NCBI GenBank assembly: GCA_964036315.1
Contig: OZ038480.1
Location: forward strand, 15,474,518 to 15,538,517
Length of the DNA: 64,000 bases
Origin: Acanthosepion esculentum
Taxonomy: Eukaryota; Mollusca; Cephalopoda; Sepiida; Sepiidae
Reading direction: 5' to 3'
The notes under the pieces are model-generated. The model had not been told where the DNA came from. It saw nothing but the letters and a program-made list of their open reading frames with translations, and made no database searches. The number at the start of each line of letters is the position of its first letter. Position 1 is the first letter of the stretch. The position numbers and the translations under genes are program-made. This document shows, one piece after another, positions 29,561-42,038 of this stretch.

Positions 29561-30555
29561 GTCTGCAAGACTTATTTACTAAACCCTCGTCTATATCAAA
29601 GAATCCATGTTTTTATCTTAAGACAGTATACTTGGAAGTTACACCTGTCAAAGTATGATAGTTTTCAAAATCATCTTGCAACTTGCAAAATATTGTTAGT
29701 CTAATCCTCTCTAGTGTAGCCTTGTGCCAGACTAAAGATTAGTAAAAAAAAACTTACCAAGAGGTTACAAGTGGTTTCTGACATAATGCTCTGATCATGT
29801 AATATTTTTACCAGAATGAATTTTTGAAATTTCATTTTTTATACAATCCTGAAAACACAATTTTGTCTGAAATAATTTTGTGAAAGGAATAGAAAAGATT
29901 TAAAGGAATGAATTTCTTCTGTCAGAAAATAGTTAAGGAAATGGTTTGTACAGGTTCTTAGTCACCCATCCTCTTTTCTCTTATACATTGTGGTATGCCA
30001 GTAACTAGACATTTTCTCAAGCTAACTGCTATTGTGACAGTAAAGAGAAATATGAATAAATGCCTTTGCCAAAGACACAACTATGAAATGAATTGCCTTG
30101 GTTGAAATTGAACTCAGTTTGGCCAAGTCTACCATTTTTCCAATAGTCATTACATCATTCCACATCCTCTAGTCAATGTGTTTTCATATATTAAAATAAA
30201 TAGATGTATGGTAGGCCAATGAAAGAAATTCACAAAAGGAAGAATATTATATATTATTAGGCCAAGAGACAAAATAGAAACATGAGGAGAAAAATGATAA
30301 TCAAAAAGATTTCAGACATGCCTTTCAACAAGAATTTCAACAGAAAATTAACTAAAGATGGATACTTTTTTTGGAGGCAGTGGGATGCTTAAAAACGTTG
30401 ATCTGTGGTAGGACTTGTGACTCAGTTGAGGACAGAGGATCGGTATCTCATTGCAAACGGAAAATTTGCCAGTGAAAACTGGAAAAATAACTGAACTTTG
30501 AAAACTAAAAAAAATTTGTCAAATATAAAAGGTGACAACACTACTGGCACACATA
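29561..30555. other. intergenic, nothing clear
   Basis: AT-rich. A weak reverse SINE trace lies near 30100-30180 (CAATAGTCATTACATCATTCC). No gene seen. Confidence 0.35.
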
Positions 30556-30559
30556 GATA

Positions 30560-30945
30560 TATGTTTTATTTTAATCATTTCGCTCCAAACATGCCACAAG
30601 GGGTTACTGAGTGTGAAAGAATATGAGAAAAAGAAAATATTAAGGAGAGAGAGAAGAAAAAGAACAGGAATTAAGACAGAAAATAACGATTGACATTGCA
30701 TTTAACTTTTTCCAAATCAAAGTCGACTGGAAAGCAAGAAGCTAGAAAAGTGTTCCTCAAGTGAGAAATGTGAGAGAAGAAACTATTAGCATAGAACTTG
30801 GACACATCTGGCCATTTCAACTTTAAATGATGAGATCTTGCTGCCGATCTAGTACTGTGCTTAAATTCATAGATTAGCCCCGAAAATTCTTGCGAGATGT
30901 TTGGAAGAATTGGAAATACAAATGGAATCAAAACCATCCAAAGAA
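30560..30945 (-). repeat. LINE 3' fragment
   Basis: The - strand encodes TRSAARSHHLKLKWPDV, then FLASCFPVDFDLEKVKCNVN, the typical end of a LINE ORF2, followed by the shared 3' terminal stretch ending near 30565. Two stops and small indels mark it as dead. Confidence 0.65.
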
Positions 30946-31424
30946 TAACCTGACGTAAATCACCGAGACTATCAAGAAGAATATTGGAGAATTGCTGACA
31001 ATAAATTTCCTTTGAAAAATGCTAGTTATAAAGTTAAATGATAAAATTATCTCCCTTAGATTAATTACTTTTTTTTGTACAGAGTTACTTCCCTTGCTAT
31101 GATTTTTTTTTTTATATTTCGACATGGTGAAAAAAAGCACACACGGTGAAATCAAAAAGAAAAATTCCTGATTTGCTACCAGTAGGGTATTTATGAACAC
31201 ACACAAAAGAAATTAACCTATCTATCGCTTCCTTATTAATCTTTATATCCAATAATAATTGGGACTTAGTCTGTGGTACAATTATCTAATGTGTAGAAAT
31301 CAGATGTTGAAAATTGTTATTTTCCTGACATTACACAGCTTTTACTTAAGCATTATCAAAACATAAGAAAAGTCGTTACCATAGCAATCTTGCTACATAA
31401 AAAAGGTGTTGTCTTATTCTTCTA

Positions 31425-31680
31425 TTGAAATTGCTATGTTTAACCATAAGTTCTACACTAACATTTTTTTCTCCGACACTTCTCGTCTGTGGAACTCTTT
31501 TCCGGTTTCTTGTTTCCCAGTTACCTACAATCTTCAAAAATGTAAATGGAACATCAATCATTACCTTCTGTCTCCTTGATTCCTGCACCTTTAATGTCCT
31601 CTCTGTTTCTTTAACTCATACTAACCCCTTGCATTCTAGTGGCTTTATGGCTTTGATTGGGGTGAAATAATTTTAAAAAA
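31425..31680 (+). repeat. LINE 3' fragment
   Basis: The + strand reads RLWNSFPVSCFPVTYNLQKC-like in shifting frames, then CTTGCATTCTAGTGGCTTTA and GGGGTGAAATAATT. Same family as 30560-30945, opposite strand. Confidence 0.6.
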
Positions 31681-31689
31681 TATTTTTAA

Positions 31690-32300
31690 AACAAGAAAAA
31701 ATAAATTGTCAGAAGATAGAATGTATGGTTATTAGCACAACTGGAGCAGATCAAAGGTACAAGTTACAAAAACTGAAAGTGTCACAGGTCAAGCCAGTAC
31801 AGAAATTTAAATATATGACAAATGTTTAACAGATGACAAAAAAGTGACACTGAAATGCAATGGTGTATTGGAACGGTGAAAGACTCTTAAAAAACATGCA
31901 AGGAACAGGAAAATTGTATTAGAAACAACAAAAAGAATGCTGAACTGCTATGTAATATCAACCTTCCTATATGGCAGTGAATGCTGGACAATTTTCTCAC
32001 ATGAAGAGGAAACCTTAGGCAACAGATGTGGTTCTACAGAAGAATGCTGAGAATACCATGGACAGAGCATGTGAGCAACAAAGTAAGGAAAATGGAAATA
32101 AAAGGAACACATACTTCAAATCAGAAATTTTTGGGACATATGAGAAAAGAAAGCTTGGAGAAATGGACACACACAGGACATGTTGAAGGAAAGAGAAAAT
32201 ATCTGCCCAAACGAGATTGTATCAAAAGATAGGAAGTTAATGAATGCCCACGTCCTGAAAGGACTTGGAGCTTAGAAGAGGAATCAACTTAAATGTCTCC
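31690..32300 (+). repeat. non-LTR retrotransposon ORF2 C-terminal fragment
   Basis: Translation gives KRMLNCYVISTFLYGSECWT near 31935-31990, MWFYRRMLRIPWTEHVSNKV near 32026-32085, and FLGHMRKESLEKWTHTGHVE near 32125-32190. This YGSECWT..YRRMLRI..FLGH pattern is the usual C-terminus after the reverse transcriptase in many invertebrate LINEs. It is 5'-truncated and contains frame changes. Confidence 0.75.
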
Positions 32301-32695
32301 AAAATTTCATTGATAGCTGGAAAGGTCTTCTGTCTCTTTTTACAGTTGGTTTGCCTTGTAAGTGAAATGTATTTCTTAGTGGGAGTTTATCTTCATGTTT
32401 TGAATATCATTCTTAATGGAGTTTTTGTGGGTTTCAAAAAAAAATGCCAGAAATTATCAGTATTTTATGTTTCTATAACATAAATGTGAAGGCAAATCTA
32501 AATTGCTGCTACTATATTTTTCTATTCATACAAAGAAAGATGTTGGAATAACAACTTATTTTTATAACTTTATTTCATCACTTACACTGAAAATCCAAAA
32601 ATTATGTCCTCACATTCAACAATCAACCATAATAAATTTTGGAAACAGCAACAGGGGAAGAAAAAAAAAAATTTTTTTTTTTTTTTTAACAATAA
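32301..32695. other. intergenic, nothing recognised
   Basis: AT-rich with short A and T runs. Confidence 0.4.
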
Positions 32696-32699
32696 GGTA

Positions 32700-33330
32700 C
32701 AAGGCTCGGGAGCCACTCAAGGTAGAGGGTTATGTTAAGGGGTAGTTTATATGGATAGAAGAGGAAGATAACTTAACTCTAGACTTGAACAGTTTAAGAT
32801 TTTAGTGATCAGGGAGTCTGTTCCATGGGGCAGTGGTTTGCAGGAAGAAGCTGATTGAGTGGAACACTTCTCGCTGATGGAATATGGAGGGAATGTAGAA
32901 GATTTGCTACTATGTAAGAGTGGCATAGTGGGTACTAACCATGAAGGTTAGACCAGGCATGAACCAAGAGATGTAGTTCATCTAAGCACTTTCCGTGGTA
33001 GTAGTGATAGAGCAGTGAAAGACTCACCACATCCCTCCTGTGAGAGAAAGGTTGGAAGGTACAAAATAATTCTTCTCCAACAAAAACTCAGAGACAATTG
33101 AACTTTATCAAGACTGAAAAATGGGGACTGGGCAGTTCCCACCCAAATGATAACAGTACTCCATGTTCGACCTAATCTGGCTCTTATAATGGTAGAGGAT
33201 TGCATGAGGAGTCGGGTACTTACTGGATGCTACAAGCGAATTCAAAGGGTTTCTCGATTCACTTGTAACATACAAATAAGATGGGCCATAACTTTGATTT
33301 AATAAATGCCACTCTGGTAAGACAAGAACA
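32700..33330 (-). repeat. LINE ORF2 fragment
   Basis: The - strand reads YKSQIRSNMEYCYHLGG, then SLDKVQ and a SLLPRKVLR-type piece, the same ORF2 region as 230-720 and 17520-18760. Degraded by stops. Confidence 0.6.
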
Positions 33331-34700
33331 CTATTTATTATATAGAAAATACTTAGAAGGAATCCTGGTAAATATCTTCCCATCAATAAACACACCAAAC
33401 ACTTCAGTCTTTATAAAATCCATACTTAAAGAATCTAAAGATTAATCTATCAACAATCATAACTAATGTAACCTAATTTTTTTTTTGCTCCCACATAAAA
33501 CTTCCCCAATCAACAACCCAGACTTTACCAGCCGGAATTAAAAACACCCACTAGATGCACATGCCCACAAACGTACACATTATCAACCGATTCCTGCACA
33601 GCCCAACGAGAATTACAATGCGCATGCACACATGAATTATACACACACTACTGAACAAGACAAATGCACATGAGGTCTGCTTAACAAATGAAAAACGAGC
33701 AACAAAATATAAAAATTACTAGAATTTTCTTTTCTCCTTCATATTTCATTTTCTGATGAAGCTTAAATAAAAGTGAAACATGTTAAACTCATAAATGTTT
33801 CCTATTTGTTCCTTATCCTGTCGAATTCCAATCCATATTCCTATCTCTAAATGCCATGGCACTGGTTTTGTTTCTTTTATGTGATTACTTCCAAAGATTG
33901 ACTGCAGCACTTCAGTATTAACTACACATATCAGATCCTTTGTCTTTCAACTTGAAAGGCAATGAGAAGGTACTCTCTAGAGTATCTCCTCCTATTAAGT
34001 AGTCATTCTTTTATTTCTTGTTTTTAATAGTATATAAAAAAAAATCCACCTTTCCATTTATTGTAAAGTACAGCAAGAGTGTGTTGAGGTTGGGGGAAAC
34101 ACCTAACCAATTGCTCTCCCACCAACTACACGGATAATAGACAGAGAGGGGAATGAGACAGGAGATAACTAAAATAACACTGCCTCAGAAAACAACAGAA
34201 ACTTGAGGAACAAAGATGTCCATGGGACTGACTGACTTCATAAGACACTGTGTCTTGCTGACTTTTCCCATTGCTTTTATTGGCACAAGTCATCTTACAA
34301 AGACCTGGATCTTGACCAGTTGCAAAGAGGCCTGTATCTAGACATGCCAAGCTCTCCCAGATTTAACTGGTGTTGACAAACATGTTTGTACATAAACCAG
34401 GTTTTATGTCTGTACCAGTATGCATTCACCACAGACTTTTAGTCCGTGCACACAAGGACCATCCTTCAAACATTCTGGGTTTTTGCACATCAGCCCGTAC
34501 TTGGCCAATTTTGCCCTGTAATGTTCTGCAGATATTATTCTCTTATTGACATGCATATCATTCTGGGTTCAGGAAATAAATGTTGGCTATTACATCAAAT
34601 GTTACTGAAATTTGATTTATATTCCCTATTTGATCCAGTTCGAAATTAATTTCTTTTTGTACACTTATTACAAATTCATGAAATTCTAATATTATTATAT
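33331..34700. other. intergenic, mostly unassigned
   Basis: AT-rich. Apart from the hammerhead-like motif at 33753 I recognise nothing; short frames at 34126-34350 (-) and 34446-34649 (+) have no motif. Confidence 0.35.
33753..33779 (+). ncRNA. hammerhead-like motif
   Basis: CTGATGA, one extra A, GCTT, AAATAA, AAGT, GAAAC, followed by ATGTTA. Both core boxes are exact and the 4-bp stem pairs (with G-U). The extra A departs from the canonical core. Sister of 1909-1940. Confidence 0.45.
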
Positions 34701-35010
34701 TGGGGTGTGAGGAATGTGTAGCAATCATGCTAAAAAGGACCCCCCACTGGAACAGGGCAGTCGTCTCTCATACAGGGCAGTTGTCTCCCAGCGTCCTCGT
34801 CAGCTCCCTCGGCCCCAACTGCCAAAGCCTTCAAAACACCCTCATTTTATAGACCATGACGAAGCAGCCGAGTCGGAGAGTTTTACGTGTGTGTGTAGAC
34901 GCACTCCGCCACCTGCGACACCATACACATGCGATGCGTGAGCGTTTTCAGGCATGATGTCGCGTATCTTGCTCACGGCAATCACAGAATGAGTTTTAAA
35001 TATCATCAAA
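34700..35010. other. GC-rich islet with a short open frame
   Basis: A clear local rise in G+C and CpG in AT-rich DNA. The + strand has a 75-codon frame (34714-34941), rich in Pro and Arg (RPRQLPRPQLPKPSKHPH) and ending in a Cys/Pro segment. I cannot match it to a family. It could be a transposon piece, a first exon or a promoter. Confidence 0.25.
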
Positions 35011-35224
35011 TGTAGCAGTTTCATACTCTGGGCTTTTGCCATTGCTAATAACAATAATTACATTCTTGACTAGGAATTGGCAAATGACTTGGAGAAAATG
35101 AAGCAGATCGACAACAATGTTATTTTGGACACATGCACCATGACAAAGTAAAAATATATACACTGCACTCTCCTGTCATTTCTCACTGAATGCAAATACA
35201 GCAGCTCAGTTCTTACAACCAGGC

Positions 35225-35420
35225 AAATAGCAGTCTGGAATGATATATGGGAAAACCAAGTTCAAATCCAGTCAAATTCATTACATTCACTTACATGTAA
35301 ATATTTTTGAACAGGTATGACTCCATCTCTTTTACCCTTCCAGCTGTAGGTAAATAACAAGACAGACTAGCCCCTATAGCCTTGTTTGGCAACCAATCTA
35401 GAAGAAGGGCAACCCTGAAT
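35225..35420 (+). repeat. SINE copy
   Basis: TTCATTACATTCACTTACAT, GGTATGACTCCATCTC and CCAGCTGTAGGTAAATAAC: the same SINE family. Confidence 0.6.
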
Positions 35421-35530
35421 TCAAAATCTAAAGGAGGTTATTTGGAGGCCATGTGGCATACAGTGCATCAGTCCTCTGCATTCGGTTCTTCCAAAAAGTG
35501 TGATTGCTTTATCACTATAATCAAATCATA

Positions 35531-36075
35531 TACTGTTGTGCAAATTAATTGAAGCAAAATGAATAATTCCATTATTCCTTTCTTTTCGTATTTTTCAAAT
35601 CAAACATGGCCCAGTGCACGTTATTACTTCGTATGTCCATTTCACAAAGTCGTTGCTTGCAGATTGATCACAGATTCTCAATTGGATTTAAATCGGGAGA
35701 GTTTCCAGACCAGTCTATATTACTTTGATTTGCACACTGGTAAATCTTGCTAGTGTGTTCATGCAGTGTTACAATTTTCATATGCTTCCTTGGAGTAATG
35801 TCAATCGCTGACAATGGCCATAGGACAACTAATCGATAGATGAGACAGTAGCGTCTGGGCGTGATGAAAATCTGATGCAATATTTTTCAAAGCCAAACAA
35901 ATTTCATCATACACCCCAAAAATAGATTCATATTACTGCACACTACTGTAAATGACCTAATCTGAAGAAAGAATAGAAATGTATTACACCCTGTCACCCC
36001 AGTGTGTCTAAAACTGACCATATGGTGAAGGAAAGGAAACTAAAGTGGTTGTTTCAATTAATTTGCACAAGGATG
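35531..36075 (-). mobile_element. 545-bp TA-flanked Tc1-like element
   Basis: Flanked by TA (35529-35530 and 36076-36077) with about 24-bp inverted ends containing GCAAATTAATTGAA. The - strand keeps a transposase piece, SGNSPDLNPIENL, the third catalytic motif of Tc1-type enzymes, so it is an internally deleted copy and not autonomous. It has a sister copy in the opposite direction at 48575-49129. Confidence 0.8.
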
Positions 36076-36077
36076 TA

Positions 36078-39000
36078 TGTGTAGATAATTTTACTGTTCA
36101 AAACTATAAGAGATTGATAGATGAATATAATTAAGACAACATATAATTTATAATCATTTATTTCAAACCATATTAAATTATTTGCCATGATGAATAAACA
36201 AATTCTTTTTTTTTGTAATAGAAGAAATCAGAAAATAATGAAATTTGTTTGTACAAAACATTCAATTTTGGAAGAAGAAATTCTAAATGAAAATTGACTA
36301 AAAAGAAATCCATTAAGACTGACAGGATTAACATATTTCATCCTTGAAAATACTGAATTGAATGAAATTTTATTAATGTTATTTTTACTTTTTATGGTTA
36401 AGGCTTTTAATACTTTTTTTTTAAGACTTTATATGATATATTGTCTTTGCTAACCGATACAACAAATACTTACAATATGTGACTTAATAAAGCTATTATT
36501 GAATAAATGACAAATTGAAGAAAAAAATGTTACAATTGTGTAACCAATGAATAAATTATTCAAATTTTTATTACTATATTCAAGTAGGCAAGAAACATCA
36601 TAAATAACATTAGTTTGTTAAAATTCTGATTTTGTTGTTATTACTACTGATAATAGGTATTTTTAGTTGTTTTGACTAATTTGTTTTTGTTTCTGTAAGT
36701 GATATTTATGTACTAAGTTTTATTATAATCTTTTAATTTGTAATTGTTTTTGCTGAAATACTTTAATAGTTTATTTTTTATTTTTTCTTAGTTTGATTTT
36801 TTTTTACATGGTTTGGGAAATTATTGTTTATAATAATTTAGTGTTTTATATTTTTAAGTTGATTATAAAATATTGTGTGTGAAGAAGATATTAATTCTGT
36901 TTTATTATGTATGGTAGCTATTTTGTATCTAGATGGTTTTTATTATAGTTAATGGGTTTGAATCTGTTTCAGTTTTTTTATAAATGAAAGTTTTAAAGTT
37001 ATTCTAAGAATCAACATGTCTAAGGAATTCTATTTTTTAAGTTAAATTAATATGTGAAAGAACTGAATTAAATTTCAAACTTGGTCTGTAGTTTTAACCA
37101 ATATCAATATATCATTAAAATAATGTGGGTAAATTATTGGTTTGGATTATGTCTTTAATTTTATTTTCTAAGTTTGACATCTAAAATTTAAGTAATAAGC
37201 CCATAGTGACCCAATCAATGGTATAAATACATTTCCTAAATGGTTGTAAAAAGACTTTGTGTGGTACAAACTATTAAAAGTTTAATAACTATTGAGTTTT
37301 TCTACAAATGGAAGTGATAGGGATATATATGTATATATATAATGAAAATTGTTAATTATTCATCATTTTACAGATAGAAATCTTTTCAACAAATTTACCT
37401 AACTTCAGGTAACACTAATACACTATTGTTTGGCTAATTAGCTTTAAGAGTTTGTATAAAAAGATATTCCTGTGGTTGGACAATTTAGCTATTTTGAAAA
37501 CATGATAGATCGCTGCAGGAATTTGTGAAATTATTTGTTTTAGCAGGGCTTTAACAGGGTTTATGGATTTCGTTTTTTCCATAACTATAACCAATACTTG
37601 TACAAAATTTGAGGAATCCTATTTTTGGAATTATTGGCATTAATGAACTTCCTTTCATCTTTCTTCAGATTTATCAATGTTTATGTCTCATTTCTTAAAT
37701 TGTATTTCATCATTCATGACACTTCAAAGTTTAGATAAATTATTATTGTTTAATTTTACAGAATCACCAACAAAAACAATGCATAATTGTACTATTCTTG
37801 TTTTAAGTTACTTTGCTGCATATATATTTGATCTAAACTCCCAAGACATTTGTGAATTTTCTTTAATTTAATTTTCATATTTTCTGTTTGACAAGAAGAA
37901 AAAAAACTAAGAAACTTATCAAATATTTCTTTGGTCTTCAATCAAATATGCAGACAGAATTTTTTGTCCAATTATACTGTGTTACACACACACACACACA
38001 AAACATTCAGGCCAACAAGAATCCCATGACAAAAAAAGATAAAGTGAGTCAGATTTTGAAAAGGAAGTCAAGAACTATATTCCTCTCCTATGCGTAATAA
38101 TTGAAGGGGGTGGGGATATCTAGTACATTTATGGTTGGGGACAAAAAATAAGTTTTAACACAAAAGTCAATGGTGTCTGCATAAAAAAAAAAAAAATTCC
38201 ACCAAATCATAAATGAATAATTCTAATTGGTGTTAAAGAAAAAAGTTACCTGTCGTTTTTTTTTTATTTACAAATATCAAGTTCGAAACTTCTTATGTCA
38301 TTGATAAATGTGTGCTTTACAAATTGAGAAAAATGATATCAGTAGTATATATTAAAAATGACATAAGCAAAGTTTCAAACTTGACATTTGCAAATAAAAA
38401 CCAAGTGCAAATAACTCTTAAAAAGTAAAATTGATTTGATACTATATTAGTAAGAAACCACCTACTTTTAAAATGCTTAAATAAAAATTTCTACATTCTG
38501 ATAAATGTTATGGTTTCAGAAACATCTAATGTAGGTACCTCCAAAAATTCATATACCTAAGGTATGCCTAAGGTTTAAATATATTTTTCATAAAGGAAAA
38601 ATCCTTTTTGAAGCTTTCCCCCAGCTTCAATTGAAAGCTAAAGAATTAAAAAAAGCTAAAGGATTAAATTTTCTAATTCTAGAAAAAAAATACCATGGAG
38701 TATTTCAAATAGAAATTTGAATGATTTTTAGTCGATGCTTCCGAAAAACCAGTCAAAACGGCCATTTTTAACTTTTTTTTTTTAGAGAAATTTAGACAAA
38801 ATTTATTTTTTCCTTTCTGAAAATCCCACTAAAATAAGATATACATTTCTGAAATGTTACTTTCATAAAATTAGCCAATTTAAAGTTAAACTAATCTGTT
38901 CTGAAGCAAATATCTTTTACTTATAGCATAAAATTTTTCTAGACAAACATTTCTTGACCTCGGTGTAGTTATTTTCATGTCTCCATCAATAATTTGATGG

Positions 39001-40900
39001 ATGAATGTGTTGACAGGTTTAGTATGGTGCACCAAAATTGACATAACGGGCTTTTTTCTGTTTCTTATAATAATTTAAAATATTATAAAAATTTCTTACA
39101 TTATTGAGTTACCACTATCTCTTTCATTATTTAATAGCTAAGATAATGATAAATAATTTTATTAATTATTAATATTACATTAAGTTATTACATTTTTAAT
39201 TTAATAACTGAGATAATAACTAATAAAATTATTATTATATTAATAATTAAAATATCTCACTGAATTATTAATTGTTTAAATTGATAAATGAGATAATTTT
39301 ATTATCTCAATTTAATTTTTAATTTAATAACTGAGAGTGACATAAGCTGAAGACCTTTATATGTCAAGGGGCTTTCCCTAAGGAGGAGACAAATTTTGAA
39401 ACACGTGACCTTTTAACATAATGTCACTTACAAGATATACTAAAAAAAATATAACATTTTGATGCACAAAAAAAAAATATCTTTAATTACGATAAAAAGT
39501 TTTGGTAGCATGATTTGTATTAAGCTTTTAATTTTCACTTAGTAAATATAGTCTGCACTTAAAAACTTAACCTACCCCATACTCTGTTTGGAAGAATTTT
39601 AAAACATTTTTTTAAATTAAAGAAAAATGCAAACAATTCTTGTAAAAATTCTTTATTCATCGAAAAAAAAGATTTTTCTTCAGATAATAATGTCCTTAAT
39701 ATATATTATTTATAAAAGCAAATAAAAGTCTATCTAATTCAATAATTAGATAGTTTTATTGCAATTTTTATTTTACGATTTGGAGCAGATTTTTAAAAAG
39801 TTGGCAGTAGTTGTGAAAAAAAAAATTGATGATTTAATTTCTCCAAGGAGTCCTGCTTATAAGTAATATAAAACAATTTGCAAACTGTTTGAAATTCTAA
39901 AAAATTTTCATCAAATTAATTTATGAGGGAGGGTGGGGGGTAACAGATGTAAAAAAAAAAAAAATATTTTTACCAAGATTTTCTATAAATAAAAATTTCA
40001 AAAATAAATTCATTCATTTTTTAATAAGTCCTGAAAGTTTCATTAAAATCAGACAATTATTTGATTTTTGCAAGAATTTCCAAATTAATGGGTTTTCCCC
40101 CAGAAACTACTATACTAAAATAGCCATTACTACAAGTAGTACAAAGTCGACAAAAAAAAAAAAAAAGATTTTTGACCCAAATTTAGAACATGTTAGAAAG
40201 AAGGAAAAAAATTTTTTTAAATAATTAAAAAATACTTTGTTCTTTCCTCTTAATAATAACATAAACATTTTAACGATAAAACTTTGTTTTTATTAAGTTT
40301 GAGGCCTTTTATCATTATGCTATACTGATTTTTAGCGAATTATTGGAGGTACCTAAAATGAATGTTAATCTACAAAAATTATTTCCTATTTTTTTAAGAA
40401 GTGGACAATTTAAATAGTGACCAAATAAGTAATATCTTGATTTATTTAATAATAAAATGTTTTCTTTAATAAAATGAAACATTTTCAATTATTTCATAAA
40501 TATTAATTTTTAAAATCTTGAGTGAATAAGATTTTTTTGTTTTTTTCTTTTTTTGCAAATTTTTGTCATCTAAACTAAATTAATTAGTAATAATAATCAT
40601 TAAGTGATTATTTAGCTTTTTAGGAAACATTAAGAAAATCTAATAAAATATATTTTAATTCATTAAATTCAGAGTAAAATTTTAAAAACAAAAGAAAATA
40701 AGATTTTAATGATGTAAAATCATTGATACTTGTTACACATGAAATGAGGTGTGATTGTTTTGCACCAGAGAGAATAATTCTTAAGTATTATGTAAACTTT
40801 ACTCATACAAAAATACAAGAATGAAAACTGGAAACAGCTGTTTACATTTACAACTATTTAGTACATACGTACGTACATACATACATCCATCATTTTTTAT
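36078..40900. other. long AT-rich intergenic stretch without a gene
   Basis: Nearly 5 kb of very AT-rich DNA with many A and T runs. No coding frame has a recognisable motif. The only structure I see is the foldback at 38267-38396 and a low-complexity patch of repeated AATAACTGAGATAA-like words at 39120-39340. Confidence 0.5.
38267..38396. repeat. foldback
   Basis: Arms 38267-38311 and 38356-38396 are inverted near-copies (shared ATCAAGTTCGAAACTT-type and TTATGTCATT blocks). Confidence 0.7.
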
Positions 40901-40904
40901 TCAT

Positions 40905-41015
40905 GAATTTCATGCATAAAACATCACTGAGCAAGAAATCTCCACCACAAAACTTTGCAAAAAAAATCTCTGTTGAAAATGTTGCTTGTATTCTTCTATT
41001 TTCAATATTAGTTTA
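40905..41015 (-). repeat. mariner transposase N-terminal relic, short
   Basis: Diverged copy of part of 42790-42985 (shared AAATCTCCACCACAAAACTT and TGAAAATGTTGCTT), so it is a piece of the same mariner family. Confidence 0.5.
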
Positions 41016-41274
41016 ATCCAAATGGTCAGGAGAAAGACTGGAAACTCAGCCTTCAAAATTGGCTTTTTCTTTACCTTTGTTAAAACATTGAAAACTAGCA
41101 TCAGTGAGAATATGTTTATATGAAAAGGGTGTTCAAATTTGAATGATGTATATAAAAGCAAATAGATAAAGCAATATTTAAAAAGGAGAAATTTCAGTTA
41201 AATGAGTACATGGTTTTGTGTGTCATTAAAAAGTTATCAAATAAAATCAACAAAAAATCTCAAAGTAAAACAGT

Positions 41275-41667
41275 TCAGTGATCAAGAGCCTGTCTAATCC
41301 GGGTCCAAAAGTCTTCTGCTTCATACAAAACACCAACAAACACTTGTAGGATTGGACTGTTAACATTATCCAAGTAAATTGGAATTATTCTTATGCCATC
41401 TGTAATTATATGATGACAGAGACTTGCTTCCATTTGAATTTTAAACCAGCCACTTTCAAAGCTATTGTTTGATAGAAGAATGAAGACTTTTCGTGACTGC
41501 TCCAGTGCAACAGTCAAGTTATTAGTGTAAGTTCCATATATACCATCCCTTTCTGGATGAAATCCTCGGAAACCCCCATTTGCCTGATTTTCAAAATGTT
41601 CTAAAATTTCATCTGCTGTTGAAGAATCACTTTCATGAAAGATCAAATAAAAATCATATAAAGCCAT
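41275..41667 (-). CDS. TIR-domain protein or last exon (innate immune adaptor/receptor type)
   Basis: An uninterrupted 130-codon frame covering a TIR domain. Box 1 is YDFYLIF near residues 4-10, box 2 is ERDGIYGTY near 40-48, and box 3 is FW near 120-121 in EDFWTRIRQAL. Between them lie SRKVFILLSNNSF (the V-L-S strand typical of TIR domains) and RIIPIYLDN. TIR domains assemble with other TIR domains in Toll-like receptor and MyD88 signalling; some act as NADases, but I cannot see the full catalytic set here. The FWTRIRQAL end is closest in style to MyD88. The ATG at 41667 has a good context (AAGATGG), so a TIR-only protein is possible. Equally, TTTAAG before it could be an acceptor and this the last exon of a longer - strand gene. 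There are no stops or shifts, in contrast to the transposons around it. Confidence 0.75.
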   Translation of the reverse strand: MALYDFYLIFHESDSSTADEILEHFENQANGGFRGFHPERDGIYGTYTNNLTVALEQSRKVFILLSNNSFESGWFKIQMEASLCHHIITDGIRIIPIYLDNVNSPILQVFVGVLYEAEDFWTRIRQALDH

Positions 41668-41852
41668 CTTAAATAAACAACACAGCTGTTTTTATTTTTA
41701 AATTGGCCAGAATGTTGTAGTTGAATCCTTGTCAGTGTTGCTTTTCATCTATAGAAATAAAGAGAGAGAAGAAAAAAAAAAGTTTTAATTGGTTTATTAT
41801 GTAAAAGAAAAAAGTTTTGGTGTTTTTTTTTGTTTTTTTTTTGACAATTTTA

Positions 41853-42038
41853 TCAAACAACATAGCGTTTTGTCCCACTGTCTTCTGCCATCTTTCTTAG
41901 CAAAGCGCCATTCTGCATACTTTCTGTAGTCTGTTTATGGAATTTAAACTTTTTCATTAAGAGAATTCTGGGAGAGTCAAATAAATGGTCATCCAAAGAG
42001 GCAAGATCAGTTGAAGTAGTGAAACTTACAAACCAAGT
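41853..42038 (-). CDS. possible exon upstream of the TIR frame
   Basis: A 61-codon open stretch reading FTTSTDLASLDDHLFDSPRI, later QNGALLRKMAEDSGTKRYVV, and ending in TGA. It looks protein-like but matches no family I know. It ends in a stop before the TIR frame, so it would not join it in a simple way. Confidence 0.2.
   Translation of the reverse strand, partial: TWFVSFTTSTDLASLDDHLFDSPRILLMKKFKFHKQTTESMQNGALLRKMAEDSGTKRYVV

Noticed and set aside
41735..41752. Good acceptor (tttctatag) followed by ATG as the start of the TIR gene
   Set aside because: All three frames meet stops before the TIR frame, so it could only be part of a 5' UTR.
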